Of a stretch of DNA of 33,504 bases, positions 15,158 through 23,070 are shown piece after piece. The notes under the pieces were generated by a model. It saw only the letters and a program-made list of their open reading frames with translations, did no database searches and had not been told where the DNA came from. Each line of letters opens with the position of its first letter. Position 1 is the stretch's first letter. The stretch spans positions 1-33,504 of IMG/VR virus record IMGVR_UViG_3300008448_000343; one strand, 5' to 3'. The DNA comes from a virus. A program made the position numbers and the translations under genes.

Positions 15158-15754
15158 CTAATTCCTAATCGCTAAGTTAATACATGCACGTGGTGCTTTA
15201 AAAGTTTCGACTTCATGAACTAAAAGTTTTGGTACAAAAACAAAATCACCCTCAACAACATGGGTTTCATTTTCTAAATTTTCTCCAGTACGCCAGATCA
15301 TTTCTCCCTTTACCACCCACTGAAATTGGTCTACTAGGTCATGGTGTTTATTTCCAACGACCCCTTTATTTTTCATAAAGGTTACTAGGCCAAAGTTATT
15401 TGAATATATATGTTTTGAATATTTTGAAAGTCCCCACTCAGTTACTGGCTTTAGTTCTGGGATTATCTCCATATATGGATCCTCTGGATCATTTAACTGA
15501 AAAGCAAGTCTGGACCAAAACCTACATTTTAGATCAAAACTTAAATACTCTTCTTCTAAGTTTTTGCTGTCTAGATATGATCTATCTGGGAATCTTTCTA
15601 AATCTATATCAACATATGTGGATATAACATTTAAAATGGTGTCCCATGTTGGTAACTCTGGAAACGGATTCTTAAATACATGGATTCTATTTTCTTTTAT
15701 TGCTAGATCTATATCTGATTGATTTATTACATCAGAATAATTTAAAGTAGACAT
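15158..15754 (-). CDS. Cupin-fold protein, putative non-heme iron oxygenase
   Basis: 198 residues. The C-terminal half has a cupin/JmjC-like metal site: GNKHHDLVDQFQWVVKGE (H137, H138, D139), then GDFVFVPKLLVHEVE with H180. The N-terminal NRIHVFKNPFPELPTW resembles the start of oxygenase copy 2 (NRIFVYKNPF). The spacing agrees with a cupin domain that binds iron; peptidyl hydroxylases of the JmjC/cupin-8 type are one possibility, but a plain metal-binding cupin cannot be excluded. AAGGAGGAAAA gives a strong Shine-Dalgarno, and TGC-TATAAT lies 16 bases before the ATG. Confidence 0.75.
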   Translation of the reverse strand: MSTLNYSDVINQSDIDLAIKENRIHVFKNPFPELPTWDTILNVISTYVDIDLERFPDRSYLDSKNLEEEYLSFDLKCRFWSRLAFQLNDPEDPYMEIIPELKPVTEWGLSKYSKHIYSNNFGLVTFMKNKGVVGNKHHDLVDQFQWVVKGEMIWRTGENLENETHVVEGDFVFVPKLLVHEVETFKAPRACINLAIRN

Positions 15755-15770
15755 TTTTCCTCCTTAATAA

Positions 15771-15779
15771 ATTATAGCA
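15771..15779 (-). promoter_or_regulatory. Extended -10 (TGCTATAAT) before the cupin gene
   Basis: Minus-strand TGC-TATAAT lies 16 bases before the ATG at 15754. Unlike the leaderless cases, the gap holds AAGGAGG, so this transcript has a short leader with a Shine-Dalgarno. Confidence 0.55.
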
Positions 15780-15797
15780 CAATTGGGATTTTAAATC

Positions 15798-16790
15798 CTA
15801 GAACAAGGATTTTTCAAGTAGAAGCATGTCTTGATCTATCGCCAAGATCTGCCTATGACCTGCACCTATGTGTTCTGCAAACTCTTTGTAGTGGTACCTA
15901 TACCCTGGAACAGCAAGAATTTCAGTAATAGAAGATTCGTTGTTGCACCACAAAACATTAAACAAACTTGCACCAGATATAGAAGCAATATCTTTTGCTT
16001 GGCTAAAAAATTTTATTTGATCAAATAGTCCATAGTCCTCTGGATAAATAACCTCATAGCCATTTTTTACAAATATGTCTTGTATATCTTTTTCTTTTTC
16101 ACAATATCTTATTTTTGCTCTATAAAATTGAGATTCTTCTTCTGCAGATAAAACAGTCTTTGCTGAAAAATAATCTATGTCATTTTTATACTGAGCGTTA
16201 TATCTTTCTCTAGATATAAAATATTTTTTTTCTTTATTTTTATAAAACATATATGAAAAACTTTCTATAACCAAATCAATTGCTAAGTAGTTGTACTTAA
16301 AGTACTCACTTTGTCCACAAATATCAGTTCCCATGTAGCAAGAACAAAATGGGAAATAGTTTAGACTTCTTGTAATTCCATGATCTTGATAAAAATTTTG
16401 AGGAAATGTATTATTCATATCAAAGAACATCACAACTTCCTCAAATAGATAATTGTTTTTTGATATATCAAAGACTGTGTTGGGAATATCGATAAATGTG
16501 CTCATCAAGTCTTTTGTAATTTTATTATTATTAAACAAATAACCTTTTTCTCCATTTTCAAAAAAGAATGGCTGTATATCTGGATACTTTAACTTTAAAA
16601 CTTTATACTGTCCATAAATATCTATCAATGAGTGTCCATATGGAGAAAATGTTGAAAAAAGATATGTTTTACCAGGAACAAAAAGCACTTCTGTATTGTC
16701 ATTGACTATTGAAAAATTTTTAATATTAACAGAATCAAACTCATAATTTAAAAACTTTTCTTGATATATATAATCACATTTTAAAATCAT
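15798..16790 (-). CDS. GT61-family glycosyltransferase (copy 1)
   Basis: 330 residues. The C-terminal half matches GT61 (DUF563) enzymes: KKYFISRERYNAQ, then GYEVIYPEDYGLFDQIKFFS, then AKDIASISGASLFNVLWC with the conserved G-A-x-L-x-N, and ITEIL. The family transfers sugars such as xylose, arabinose or GlcNAc from nucleotide sugars; it is known from capsule loci and from plant and animal glycoprotein pathways. The N-terminal half (YLFSTFSPYGHSLIDIYG) is also typical, with the H-x-L-x-D helix. GGAG precedes the ATG, and the gene follows another GT61 gene by 3 bases. Acceptor unknown: host envelope or phage fibres. Confidence 0.83.
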   Translation of the reverse strand: MILKCDYIYQEKFLNYEFDSVNIKNFSIVNDNTEVLFVPGKTYLFSTFSPYGHSLIDIYGQYKVLKLKYPDIQPFFFENGEKGYLFNNNKITKDLMSTFIDIPNTVFDISKNNYLFEEVVMFFDMNNTFPQNFYQDHGITRSLNYFPFCSCYMGTDICGQSEYFKYNYLAIDLVIESFSYMFYKNKEKKYFISRERYNAQYKNDIDYFSAKTVLSAEEESQFYRAKIRYCEKEKDIQDIFVKNGYEVIYPEDYGLFDQIKFFSQAKDIASISGASLFNVLWCNNESSITEILAVPGYRYHYKEFAEHIGAGHRQILAIDQDMLLLEKSLF

Positions 16791-16793
16791 TTT

Positions 16794-17792
16794 TTATTTA
16801 ACTCCTAAATCATATTTTTTTAAAAATTCATCGTACTCTTTCAATAAAGCATTTTCGACTGTTTCAGCAGATATGTCTTCATATAAATGAAGATCCATAT
16901 AGTTCAAACCTACAACACTGTCAAACTCTTTTTCCCATGGGTAAGAGTAAAGTTTATTAATATTTATCTGCATTAATGCTGTTCCGTCTTTTGAACAAAT
17001 AGTATTACAAAGATTTCCTCCACGAACCCCAGCAATTACATCTGCATTATAAAAATAAGAAATCTGATCTTTAATTGACATTCCCGAAAGTGTTACTATC
17101 TCAAAACCACGACTAGAAAAGAAGTTTTCTAAAGTGTCATCTAACCACTCATCCATATATCTGTTGTCAAAATCTTTTAACCTGTTGTTTTTTCTAATTG
17201 CATTGTTTGCATCTCTTCTTGTTATAAAAATCTTTTTTGGTTTTCTTATATCTTCATGCATATACATTTCAAAAAATTTTCTAAGTTCTTTATTCACTTC
17301 TGGAAAATGGTAATATCCTAAATTATTAAATGTATAATTTTTTATAAAAAGATTTGGACTTTCTAAAGAAAAGAAATATCTGGTGTTGCAAGAAAAAATA
17401 ATTAACTTTTCTATTTTTATATTTTTAGTAACAATATCGGAAATCTGTATTTTATGAATTTTATCTGGCTTTATTGAAGAAGACAATTCATTATTAACAA
17501 GTTCTAAATTGTGACCTGTAGGAGAGTCAATAGGTTGCTCAACCCACAAAACATTAATATCTCTATCTACATTATTTTTATAGTATAAGTAAGTACCAAA
17601 AATTTCTTTTAAAAAATGATGGTACTGATATCCTTTTGGAATTAAAATCCAAGAACCTTTTAAGTCAATTTGAACATCACTTGCATTGTCAAGATAAAAA
17701 TTATTAAAAGTGTAAAATGGTCCACCATCAGTTTTAATATATGACATAGAGTCATAGTTAGGATACTCTTCTCCTGGTAATACAAGCACCAT
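16794..17792 (-). CDS. GT61-family glycosyltransferase (copy 2)
   Basis: 332 residues with KKIFITRRDANNAIRKN, GFEIVTLSGMSIKDQISYF and ADVIAGVRGGNLCNTIC, the GT61 signature order. The N-terminal YQYHHFLKEIFGTYLYY corresponds to the usual H-x-x-x-E helix. It is divergent from copy 1 (the G-A-S-L segment is replaced by R-G-G-N-L), so the two probably transfer different sugars or use different acceptors. AGAAGG is a weak Shine-Dalgarno. It lies between the radical SAM gene and GT61 copy 1 with tiny gaps, so the three form one operon. Confidence 0.82.
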   Translation of the reverse strand: MVLVLPGEEYPNYDSMSYIKTDGGPFYTFNNFYLDNASDVQIDLKGSWILIPKGYQYHHFLKEIFGTYLYYKNNVDRDINVLWVEQPIDSPTGHNLELVNNELSSSIKPDKIHKIQISDIVTKNIKIEKLIIFSCNTRYFFSLESPNLFIKNYTFNNLGYYHFPEVNKELRKFFEMYMHEDIRKPKKIFITRRDANNAIRKNNRLKDFDNRYMDEWLDDTLENFFSSRGFEIVTLSGMSIKDQISYFYNADVIAGVRGGNLCNTICSKDGTALMQININKLYSYPWEKEFDSVVGLNYMDLHLYEDISAETVENALLKEYDEFLKKYDLGVK

Positions 17793-17798
17793 AACCTT

Positions 17799-18653
17799 CT
17801 AAATCATTTCCTTAAAGTTAATATCAATTTTACAACCCTTGCAAATACCAGACTTAGGGCCATCTTTCTCAAGGTGGTCTCTCCAAGGCTTATATTTTTC
17901 ATTTCTGTAGATTTCCCACAAAGGAGCGTCGTTTACATGAGCCATAATTCCATTATTATGCTCAGGCACATCTGATCTTGTATTGCAACACACCATTACG
18001 CTACCATTGTAGTCTATGTACATGTTTTTAAATGGCTGTGTGCATGCCTTAGTTCTTACATATTCTTCGTTAAATCCCGCAACCTTTTCAGTTCTAGCAG
18101 TTCCCTCTACAGCAAAGTTTCTTGCTCTTAGGTGTACAACTATTCCATCTATTGCTAGGTCATATTCTATTCTGTGATTTTCTACATCAGAAATAACTGT
18201 GTACTCAACACCAAAACCTTTGATCTTTTCAAGCATACGTTTCTTCATCTTGGCATGATTGTATTGCTCATTATTTGCCAGGTATTGTTGAATAAACAAC
18301 TCATTAAGTCCTGCGTTTCTAAGAGCATGAATATAGTCAAGTGTAACATAGTCGCCATTGGTATTGGTTCTTAGTTTGGCCTTTGGCAATATCTCTCTGG
18401 CTTGAGAAATACGCTTTAGTATTATCTCTCTATAGGCTAGTGGCTCGTTATATCTGCTGTACGTAATTTCTTTATCATAGTCTATTTCTGATAACTGATT
18501 AAGTATAGACAAATACATTTCTTCTGGCATAACATTGTTATCAGAGTGTCTGTCTATAAAAGAGTTAGGACAAAACCAGCACTTCCTATTGCAGTAAGAA
18601 TATACCTCTATCTCTATAAGGCCTAGTTGCTTCTTAAACCAATCTTTTATCAT
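17799..18653 (-). CDS. Radical SAM/SPASM-like enzyme
   Basis: 284 residues. The N-terminal YCNRKCWFCPN gives the [4Fe-4S] ligands C21, C25 and C28 (CxxxCxxC). EITYSRYNEPL takes the place of the GGEP motif, and NTNGDYV follows. The C-terminal part has a SPASM-like auxiliary cluster: KACTQPFKNMYIDYNGSVMVCC (C204, C222, C223) and CKGCK (C271, C274). SPASM enzymes usually modify peptides or proteins or act on sugars. In this phage it lies in one operon with two GT61 transferases, a cupin and an oxygenase, suggesting surface or fibre modification; the substrate is not known. No clear Shine-Dalgarno before the ATG. Confidence 0.86.
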   Translation of the reverse strand: MIKDWFKKQLGLIEIEVYSYCNRKCWFCPNSFIDRHSDNNVMPEEMYLSILNQLSEIDYDKEITYSRYNEPLAYREIILKRISQAREILPKAKLRTNTNGDYVTLDYIHALRNAGLNELFIQQYLANNEQYNHAKMKKRMLEKIKGFGVEYTVISDVENHRIEYDLAIDGIVVHLRARNFAVEGTARTEKVAGFNEEYVRTKACTQPFKNMYIDYNGSVMVCCNTRSDVPEHNNGIMAHVNDAPLWEIYRNEKYKPWRDHLEKDGPKSGICKGCKIDINFKEMI

Positions 18654-18700
18654 AATTGCACAATTAAAGAGATTCTATTATGGTATTGCCTAATCATTTT

Positions 18701-18928
18701 TTACCACTTCCCTATTGGGCAGGCTGCCCCTTCTAGTTTTGTTTTTGCTACCATAAAACACCCACATTTTTTACATGTTGTTGTAAGTTTGATCAACTCT
18801 GGACATGTTTTACATATGCTTAGTCTAGAATCAGATATAGATTCATCATCTACCAACTTGTTGTGATCTAATAAATGCCAAGGCCTTGCTTCTCCTTGAG
18901 CCTTTTTCCACTCTTCCCATTTTGACAT
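18701..18928 (-). CDS. Zinc-ribbon protein (DUF6171-like)
   Basis: 75 residues. The C-terminal half has CKTCPEL, then CKKCGCFMVAKTKLEGAACP, giving six or seven cysteines that can bind one or two zinc ions. Proteins with CxxCGCxxxxKxxxxxxxCP occur in many large phages next to tail and structural genes, with unknown role. The N-terminal MSKWEEWKKAQGEARPWHLLD is a recognisable family opening. GGGGCAAAC before the ATG is a poor Shine-Dalgarno. Confidence 0.78.
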   Translation of the reverse strand: MSKWEEWKKAQGEARPWHLLDHNKLVDDESISDSRLSICKTCPELIKLTTTCKKCGCFMVAKTKLEGAACPIGKW

Positions 18929-18946
18929 GTTTGCCCCATTTTTATT

Positions 18947-19363
18947 TTATATAGTAATTATATTTTCGCCATCCCAGATATCTCCAATTTTAGCAGTTTG
19001 GCCTTCTGGAACTTTAATCATGCTATTATCGCTTTCAAAAATTGCTGCCATCTGTATATCAGAAGCACTGTTTGGTGAAGATATGTGTATAAGGATAATT
19101 GTATTATTACAAATATATGCAAACAAGTTTAATGCCATTTCTTGTGACACTGACATAGAATCTCCACCAGACCATTGCGTTCCATCCCAGATAGCACCAT
19201 TTTTAACTGATTCTTTATGTTCCGTTACATTTTTTCCAGTAATAGGAAGACCACTTGCTATGGCAGACTCAACTCTTTCTTTTCTTTCAATAATTGGAAT
19301 ATCTAAAAGCGTAGACCAAACATCCCAAGTACCTGCATTATTTTTTACTATAAAAGCATACAT
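18947..19363 (-). CDS. Possible tail-fibre accessory protein with two GxIWDG motifs
   Basis: 138 residues from the ATG at 19363, which has AAGGAGAAATT before it; an in-frame upstream start has none. The protein starts MYAFIVKNNAGTWDVW and contains NGAIWDGTQW and IGDIWDGENI. Such G-x-x-W/Y-D-G elements occur in tail-fibre assembly chaperones and small fibre proteins. It lies right after the VTPP-repeat protein, the usual place for a dedicated chaperone or tip. Function is inferred from context only. Confidence 0.6.
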   Translation of the reverse strand: MYAFIVKNNAGTWDVWSTLLDIPIIERKERVESAIASGLPITGKNVTEHKESVKNGAIWDGTQWSGGDSMSVSQEMALNLFAYICNNTIILIHISSPNSASDIQMAAIFESDNSMIKVPEGQTAKIGDIWDGENIITI

Positions 19364-19395
19364 AATTTCTCCTTGTTTATATTTAATTGTATCAT

Positions 19396-20991
19396 TTATG
19401 CAAAGCACCCTCCGCAAGAACCAAAGTCTCCTTGGCATCCTACTGTGTCTGGATTACAACCGCCTGCTGGTGGTGTAACTGGTGGAGTTACAGGTGGAGT
19501 TACAGGTGGAGTTACAGGTGGAGTTACAGGTGGAGTTACAGGTGGAGTTACAGGCGGAGTTACAGGTGGAGTTACAGGTGGTGTCACTACTACTGGTGGA
19601 GTAACTGGTGGTGTCACTGGTGGTGGTGGAGTAACTGGTGGAGTCACTGGTGGTGGTGGAGTAACTGGTGGAGTTACAGGCGGAGTAACTGGTGGAGTAA
19701 CTGCTGGTGTACAATTTGGTAATGCTGGTGCGGACCCTTCTTGAGTAGTAAGATTGTTTACATTAGGATAATTGCCATTTACCCATGCTTGAATGGCTCC
19801 TGCAGATGAGTACTGAGGTCCTCCATCTGACATAGCAATTCCATTAGAACAGAATGAAGCAAAGAATCCACCTGTTGGTGGCGTTACTGGTGGAGTAACT
19901 ACTGGGGGTGTTACTGGTGGAGTAACTACTGGGGGTGTAACTGGTGGTGTCACTGGTGCTGCTGGACAGTTAGTTGGTGCTGCTGGCATTGAACTTATTG
20001 AAACAGAAATGCTTGTTGCTGGAGGATTTAAACCTTGAAGAAGTGAAGTGTAAGCAGCAACTGCTTGGTTAATATCTTGTACAACTACATTTTCAGAATT
20101 AACGGGGAATGATTCTTGTGTAGGAGTTCCATTAAAGCAGTATGAGAGATAGGCTGTTCCTGTTGTTACTGGTGGTGTTACAGGTGGTGTCACTACTACT
20201 GGTGGAGTTACAGGTGGTGTCACTACTACTGGTGGAGTAACTGGTGGTGTCACTGGTGGTGGCGGTGGAGTAACTGGTGGTGTCACTGGTGGTGTCACTG
20301 GCGGTGTCACTGGTGGTGTCACTGGTGGTGTCACTGGTGGTGTCACTGGGACAGCATTTTCAGAAATATCTCCATAGGCAATCCATGAATCAGTTCCAAC
20401 CTTTAAAAGCGTTGCTCTACCATATTGATTATCAATATACATTTGTGAATTTTTGCTATTAATTGTTACACCTGATGCTGGTGTAAAAGTTGTTCTTCCT
20501 GATCCTGCTTCTATAACAAAATACTGATATCCAACAGGTATTTCAACTGATGAATTTGTAGGGACTGTCAATGTCATTGGTGATGCAGTATCAAGTAAAA
20601 TTGTTTTTCCAGCATCCAAAAGAGCCAGGGTAAAGTTAGAAGTTTTTGTAGTTAAAGTGGTTTGCAACCCTATGGTTGCTGAAAGGTTATTTATCTGTGT
20701 TTGAAGACCTGTATCTGCAGTTGTTCTATCTGTTATCTCTTGTGCAAGAGCATTTGCTGCCAATAATGCATTGGCTATGTCTGTATTTGATAAGGTTTTT
20801 AGGTGCCCTGCTATAGATTTTGGACTTATTCCATTTGCCGTTCCAAGTGAATCAACAGTTGGGATACTTAGTGATCCATAATGATAAAGTCTTAAAGCCT
20901 CCTGAATATCTGCTGCATCTTCATAGCCAGGAACCCTGGTTGAGTATAACCCAGTGCCAGTTTCCGTTTCATCAATATAGTTATCAGCCAT
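19396..20991 (-). CDS. (VTPP)n proline-rich fibre protein with Cys modules
   Basis: 531 residues. Residues 1-115 are a helical attachment region (DIQEALRLYHYGS). 115-210 are a beta domain ending GTDSWIAYGDIS, shared with the C-terminus of the fibre at 7193-9301. The rest is about 36 VTPP units in three blocks, separated by two related modules of 55-65 residues, each with a C...C pair (AYLSYCFNGT...NCP and FFASFCSNGI...NCT). The C-terminus is Cys-rich (CNPDTVGCQG...CGGC). Proline tracts of this kind make rigid polyproline II rods and are good prolyl-hydroxylase and O-glycosylation targets. Start: ATG 20991, 18 bases after TGGTATAAT. Probably an extended tail appendage. Confidence 0.83.
   Translation of the reverse strand: MADNYIDETETGTGLYSTRVPGYEDAADIQEALRLYHYGSLSIPTVDSLGTANGISPKSIAGHLKTLSNTDIANALLAANALAQEITDRTTADTGLQTQINNLSATIGLQTTLTTKTSNFTLALLDAGKTILLDTASPMTLTVPTNSSVEIPVGYQYFVIEAGSGRTTFTPASGVTINSKNSQMYIDNQYGRATLLKVGTDSWIAYGDISENAVPVTPPVTPPVTPPVTPPVTPPVTPPVTPPPPPVTPPVTPPVVVTPPVTPPVVVTPPVTPPVTTGTAYLSYCFNGTPTQESFPVNSENVVVQDINQAVAAYTSLLQGLNPPATSISVSISSMPAAPTNCPAAPVTPPVTPPVVTPPVTPPVVTPPVTPPTGGFFASFCSNGIAMSDGGPQYSSAGAIQAWVNGNYPNVNNLTTQEGSAPALPNCTPAVTPPVTPPVTPPVTPPPPVTPPVTPPPPVTPPVTPPVVVTPPVTPPVTPPVTPPVTPPVTPPVTPPVTPPVTPPVTPPAGGCNPDTVGCQGDFGSCGGCFA
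19469..19702. repeat. 12-bp tandem repeat coding for VTPP, C-terminal block
   Basis: The plus-strand unit is GGTGGAGTTACA with GTAACT, GTCACT and GGCGGA variants. It encodes VTPP on the minus strand. Like the PAFC repeat at 6.4 kb, the unit is four codons long. Confidence 0.88.
20170..20349. repeat. 12-bp tandem repeat coding for VTPP, N-terminal block
   Basis: A second block of the same four-codon unit, mostly as GGTGGTGTCACT. A third short block lies at about 19877-19952. The codon variants differ between blocks, so each block probably expanded separately. Confidence 0.85.
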
Positions 20992-21009
20992 TACATATCA
21001 CCATCTTAG

Positions 21010-21018
21010 ATTATACCA
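21010..21018 (-). promoter_or_regulatory. Extended -10 (TGGTATAAT) before the VTPP gene
   Basis: Minus-strand TGG-TATAAT lies 18 bases before the ATG at 20991, leaving a leader of about 12 bases without a clear Shine-Dalgarno. It overlaps the end of the upstream gene. Confidence 0.5.
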
Positions 21019-21598
21019 CCGTAATTAGGAAATGCACTTTGTGGGTTCCGTTTAGTGCAGACCAACTACTTCCTGAAAATTCAGCAGCATTTATGCTTAC
21101 TGGCAATACAATGTCTCCACTTACTGGCTCTGTGGTTATTGGCTTAACAACTATAGAGTTGGCAACTGGCTTTGTGGGATTTGAAAATGTGCACTGAATG
21201 TTGAATCTTGATTCAGATATAGTGCTAAAAAGACTTGCGGGTATTATATTTGAAACCTTGAAATCTTCACTATCTACAGACACTCCGTTTAAAAAAGCAA
21301 CATCTCTTGTTGTGCTATATTTATCTGTAGTTAACTTAGACACTTCTTCCCATTGAGTTGTATCATTAACATTTTGTAGTTGATAGATCATCAAATATTT
21401 TTCATCTGTTGTGTCTATATTTATATATATATCTAAAGCCTGTACTTCTGTAGAATGATTTATTGCATTTGGATCTCCATAGCCCACTAAAAACAAATTT
21501 CCTCTATCTCCTTGCGGACCAAAATCAACTTCAACATTTACATTGGCTGTACCACCAATAACTTTTACATCGTCAGTTGATACAAATACTTCTGTCAT
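21011..21598 (-). CDS. Virion/tail appendage protein
   Basis: 195 residues from the ATG at 21598, which overlaps the upstream stop as ATGA; an ATG four codons earlier is also possible. VEVDFGPQGDRGNLFLVGYGDPN near the N-terminus, with one collagen-like GPQGDRG, is a motif seen at the start of fibre proteins in large phages. The rest is beta-rich (DIYINIDTTDEKYLMIYQLQ) with a C-terminal sandwich-like region. Exact role unknown; the coupling and context put it in the tail-appendage operon. Confidence 0.7.
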   Translation of the reverse strand: MTEVFVSTDDVKVIGGTANVNVEVDFGPQGDRGNLFLVGYGDPNAINHSTEVQALDIYINIDTTDEKYLMIYQLQNVNDTTQWEEVSKLTTDKYSTTRDVAFLNGVSVDSEDFKVSNIIPASLFSTISESRFNIQCTFSNPTKPVANSIVVKPITTEPVSGDIVLPVSINAAEFSGSSWSALNGTHKVHFLITVV

Positions 21599-22227
21599 AC
21601 TGCTGTCCATTTAGGATAAAGTTTTATATCTAAGGAAGCAACTGGAATTGAAGATCCTGCAGTATATAGTGTTCCAGTTCCATCAGAGAACTTTGTCCAG
21701 CCAGAAAAAGTATATCCAATTCTTGCAAGCGTTCCGTTATTTGCAACAATTGCATTTTGTCCTGGAAGATATCCATTTGTGTCTACTGGAACAACTCCGC
21801 TTGTTGCATTGCTATTGTTGTAAATAATTCTATATGTTGGAATTGCTCTGTTAGGAGTTCCAATATCTTGTGTTACATCGTCTGTTACTGAAATAGATCC
21901 AGTTAAAATAGTAAAGATTTTGTCGTAGGTGTCTGGTCCTTGAGCATATACCTGAACATCATATACATATGTTTTTTCAGGGTCCATCAATTTTCCATTT
22001 TCAGGAGTGATTGCACAAGTTATGTTTGTTCCGTCTAGTGAAATTTTTGCGCTTCCAACTATTTGTCCAGAAACTCCCGCTGAACCTCTAATCTCTGCAA
22101 TAGTAAAAGTCGCATTACTATAGTCATCTAGATAAAATATTGATCCGTCAGTTTTTTGAGGGTATATCTTAAACTCATGGGTGTCACCCTTGTAGTAATT
22201 TATATTAAGTTCTCCTGGAAATGCCAT
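21595..22227 (-). CDS. BppU-like protein fused to an InlB/Flg_new-type repeat (copy 2)
   Basis: 210 residues from the ATG at 22227. Residues 1-125 are a BppU_N-like beta sandwich (INYYKGDTHEFKIYP ... GSISVTDDVTQD) paralogous to the proteins at 12255-12665 and 23070-23450. The C-terminal 75 residues have YRIIYNNSNATSG, then RIGYTFSGWTKFSDGTGTLY and IKLYPKWTAV: this is the Listeria-Bacteroides (Flg_new/InlB B) repeat, a surface-adhesin module. The fusion would place an adhesive domain on a baseplate-docking domain. No Shine-Dalgarno; TGGTATAAT lies six bases before the ATG. Confidence 0.78.
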   Translation of the reverse strand: MAFPGELNINYYKGDTHEFKIYPQKTDGSIFYLDDYSNATFTIAEIRGSAGVSGQIVGSAKISLDGTNITCAITPENGKLMDPEKTYVYDVQVYAQGPDTYDKIFTILTGSISVTDDVTQDIGTPNRAIPTYRIIYNNSNATSGVVPVDTNGYLPGQNAIVANNGTLARIGYTFSGWTKFSDGTGTLYTAGSSIPVASLDIKLYPKWTAV

Positions 22228-22233
22228 AGTTTT

Positions 22234-22242
22234 ATTATACCA
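22234..22242 (-). promoter_or_regulatory. Extended -10 (TGGTATAAT), leaderless start
   Basis: Minus-strand TGG-TATAAT (hexamer 22239-22234) ends six bases before the ATG at 22227. The TAA in this element is also the stop codon of the collagen-like gene, so the promoter is packed into the end of a coding region. Confidence 0.6.
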
Positions 22243-22963
22243 CGCTGACATATATAGATTTGAGAATTACTGATGCGTCATAGTCAGTTCTAATTTGAGG
22301 TACTGCTCCGTTACCCCAAATTTGCTGGTTTTCAATAAATACCTGCTGTGTTACAGTTATTGGATATGTATGCTGGTATTTCATTGATCCTATAAATTGG
22401 GCAATGTCTAAACCACTACTAGGTGAATAGGTTCTAATCCATGCCTCTGTATTGCTGCTATAAGTTGTTAGTTCAAAACTATACGTTATGAATACTTGGG
22501 CTCCTTCTTTAAGTCCTCTAAAACTAAATGCTCGGGCGTGATCATTCCATAGTGGAGTGCATCCTTTTGGAAGATATTTTTCGTTTGATAGACCTTCAGA
22601 TAAAACAAATGTTGTGACCCAACCATCTTCTCCTTCAGAAATACCAAGTTTAAAAGGTTTTTCTATTTTGTTGTGGTATGAGGCCCAACCTGCTTGCTGG
22701 CCTGAAGAAGACAAAGAACTTAAACCTTCTTTGCCTGTCTTTCCTGTTTGCCCTGCTGGTCCTGGAATTCCTACTGGTCCTTGAGGTCCTTCTTTTCCAT
22801 CTTTGCCATCTTTGCCTGCAGGTCCTTGTGGTCCTTGTGGCCCAGGGACTGGAAGAAATGACAGAGCATTTTCTTGATATGGAGAGGCTTGGCTTTGTTC
22901 TACCTGTGCAGCATAACTAGATTTTTTTGCACCAGGAAAGTCCATAGATTTAGAAGCAGCCAT
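22235..22963 (-). CDS. Collagen-like tail-fibre protein
   Basis: 242 residues. About 13 Gly-X-Y triplets at residues 41-79 (GPQGPQGPAGKDGKDG and onwards) form a short collagen-like triple helix. A C-terminal domain of about 150 residues follows, beta-rich, with WASYHNKIEKPFKLG, RAFSFRGLKEGAQVFITYSFEL and IRTYSPSSGLD, probably a trimeric head. Collagen-like stalks are common in phage fibres. Proline in the Y position (GPA, GIPGPA) is where animal prolyl hydroxylases act. No Shine-Dalgarno; TGAGATAAT ends six bases before the ATG. Confidence 0.83.
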   Translation of the reverse strand: MAASKSMDFPGAKKSSYAAQVEQSQASPYQENALSFLPVPGPQGPQGPAGKDGKDGKEGPQGPVGIPGPAGQTGKTGKEGLSSLSSSGQQAGWASYHNKIEKPFKLGISEGEDGWVTTFVLSEGLSNEKYLPKGCTPLWNDHARAFSFRGLKEGAQVFITYSFELTTYSSNTEAWIRTYSPSSGLDIAQFIGSMKYQHTYPITVTQQVFIENQQIWGNGAVPQIRTDYDASVILKSIYVSVV

Positions 22964-22969
22964 AAAGAT

Positions 22970-22978
22970 ATTATCTCA
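22970..22978 (-). promoter_or_regulatory. Extended -10 (TGAGATAAT), leaderless start
   Basis: Minus-strand TGA-GATAAT (hexamer 22975-22970) ends six bases before the ATG at 22963. No Shine-Dalgarno is present. Confidence 0.5.
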
Positions 22979-22983
22979 CGGTA

Positions 22984-23070
22984 TTATTTGCTTACTTTAA
23001 AGATTTTATTCTTAATTCTAACTACTGGTGGCAACTCAGGTCTAGGAATTGTAACTTTTACTACTGCCAT
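22984..23070 (-). CDS. 28-residue basic protein
   Basis: A short reading frame, MAVVKVTIPRPELPP then VVRIKNKIFKVSK, fills the gap between two appendage genes. Its ATG shares the A of the upstream TAA stop (TAATG), the same junction used elsewhere in this operon. It is basic (predicted strongly positive) and proline-containing. Function unknown. Without homologues it stays tentative, but the coupling and gap-filling support it. Confidence 0.5.
   Translation of the reverse strand: MAVVKVTIPRPELPPVVRIKNKIFKVSK

Noticed and set aside
19373-19744. Plus-strand frames reading (GVTG)n or Trp/Ser/Tyr-rich repeats
   Set aside because: These are shadows of the VTPP repeats on the minus strand and have no start signal or domain.
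19469-20349. CRISPR-like array from the regular repeats
   Set aside because: Units are 12 bp, contiguous and in phase with a coding frame, with no unique spacers. They code for VTPP.
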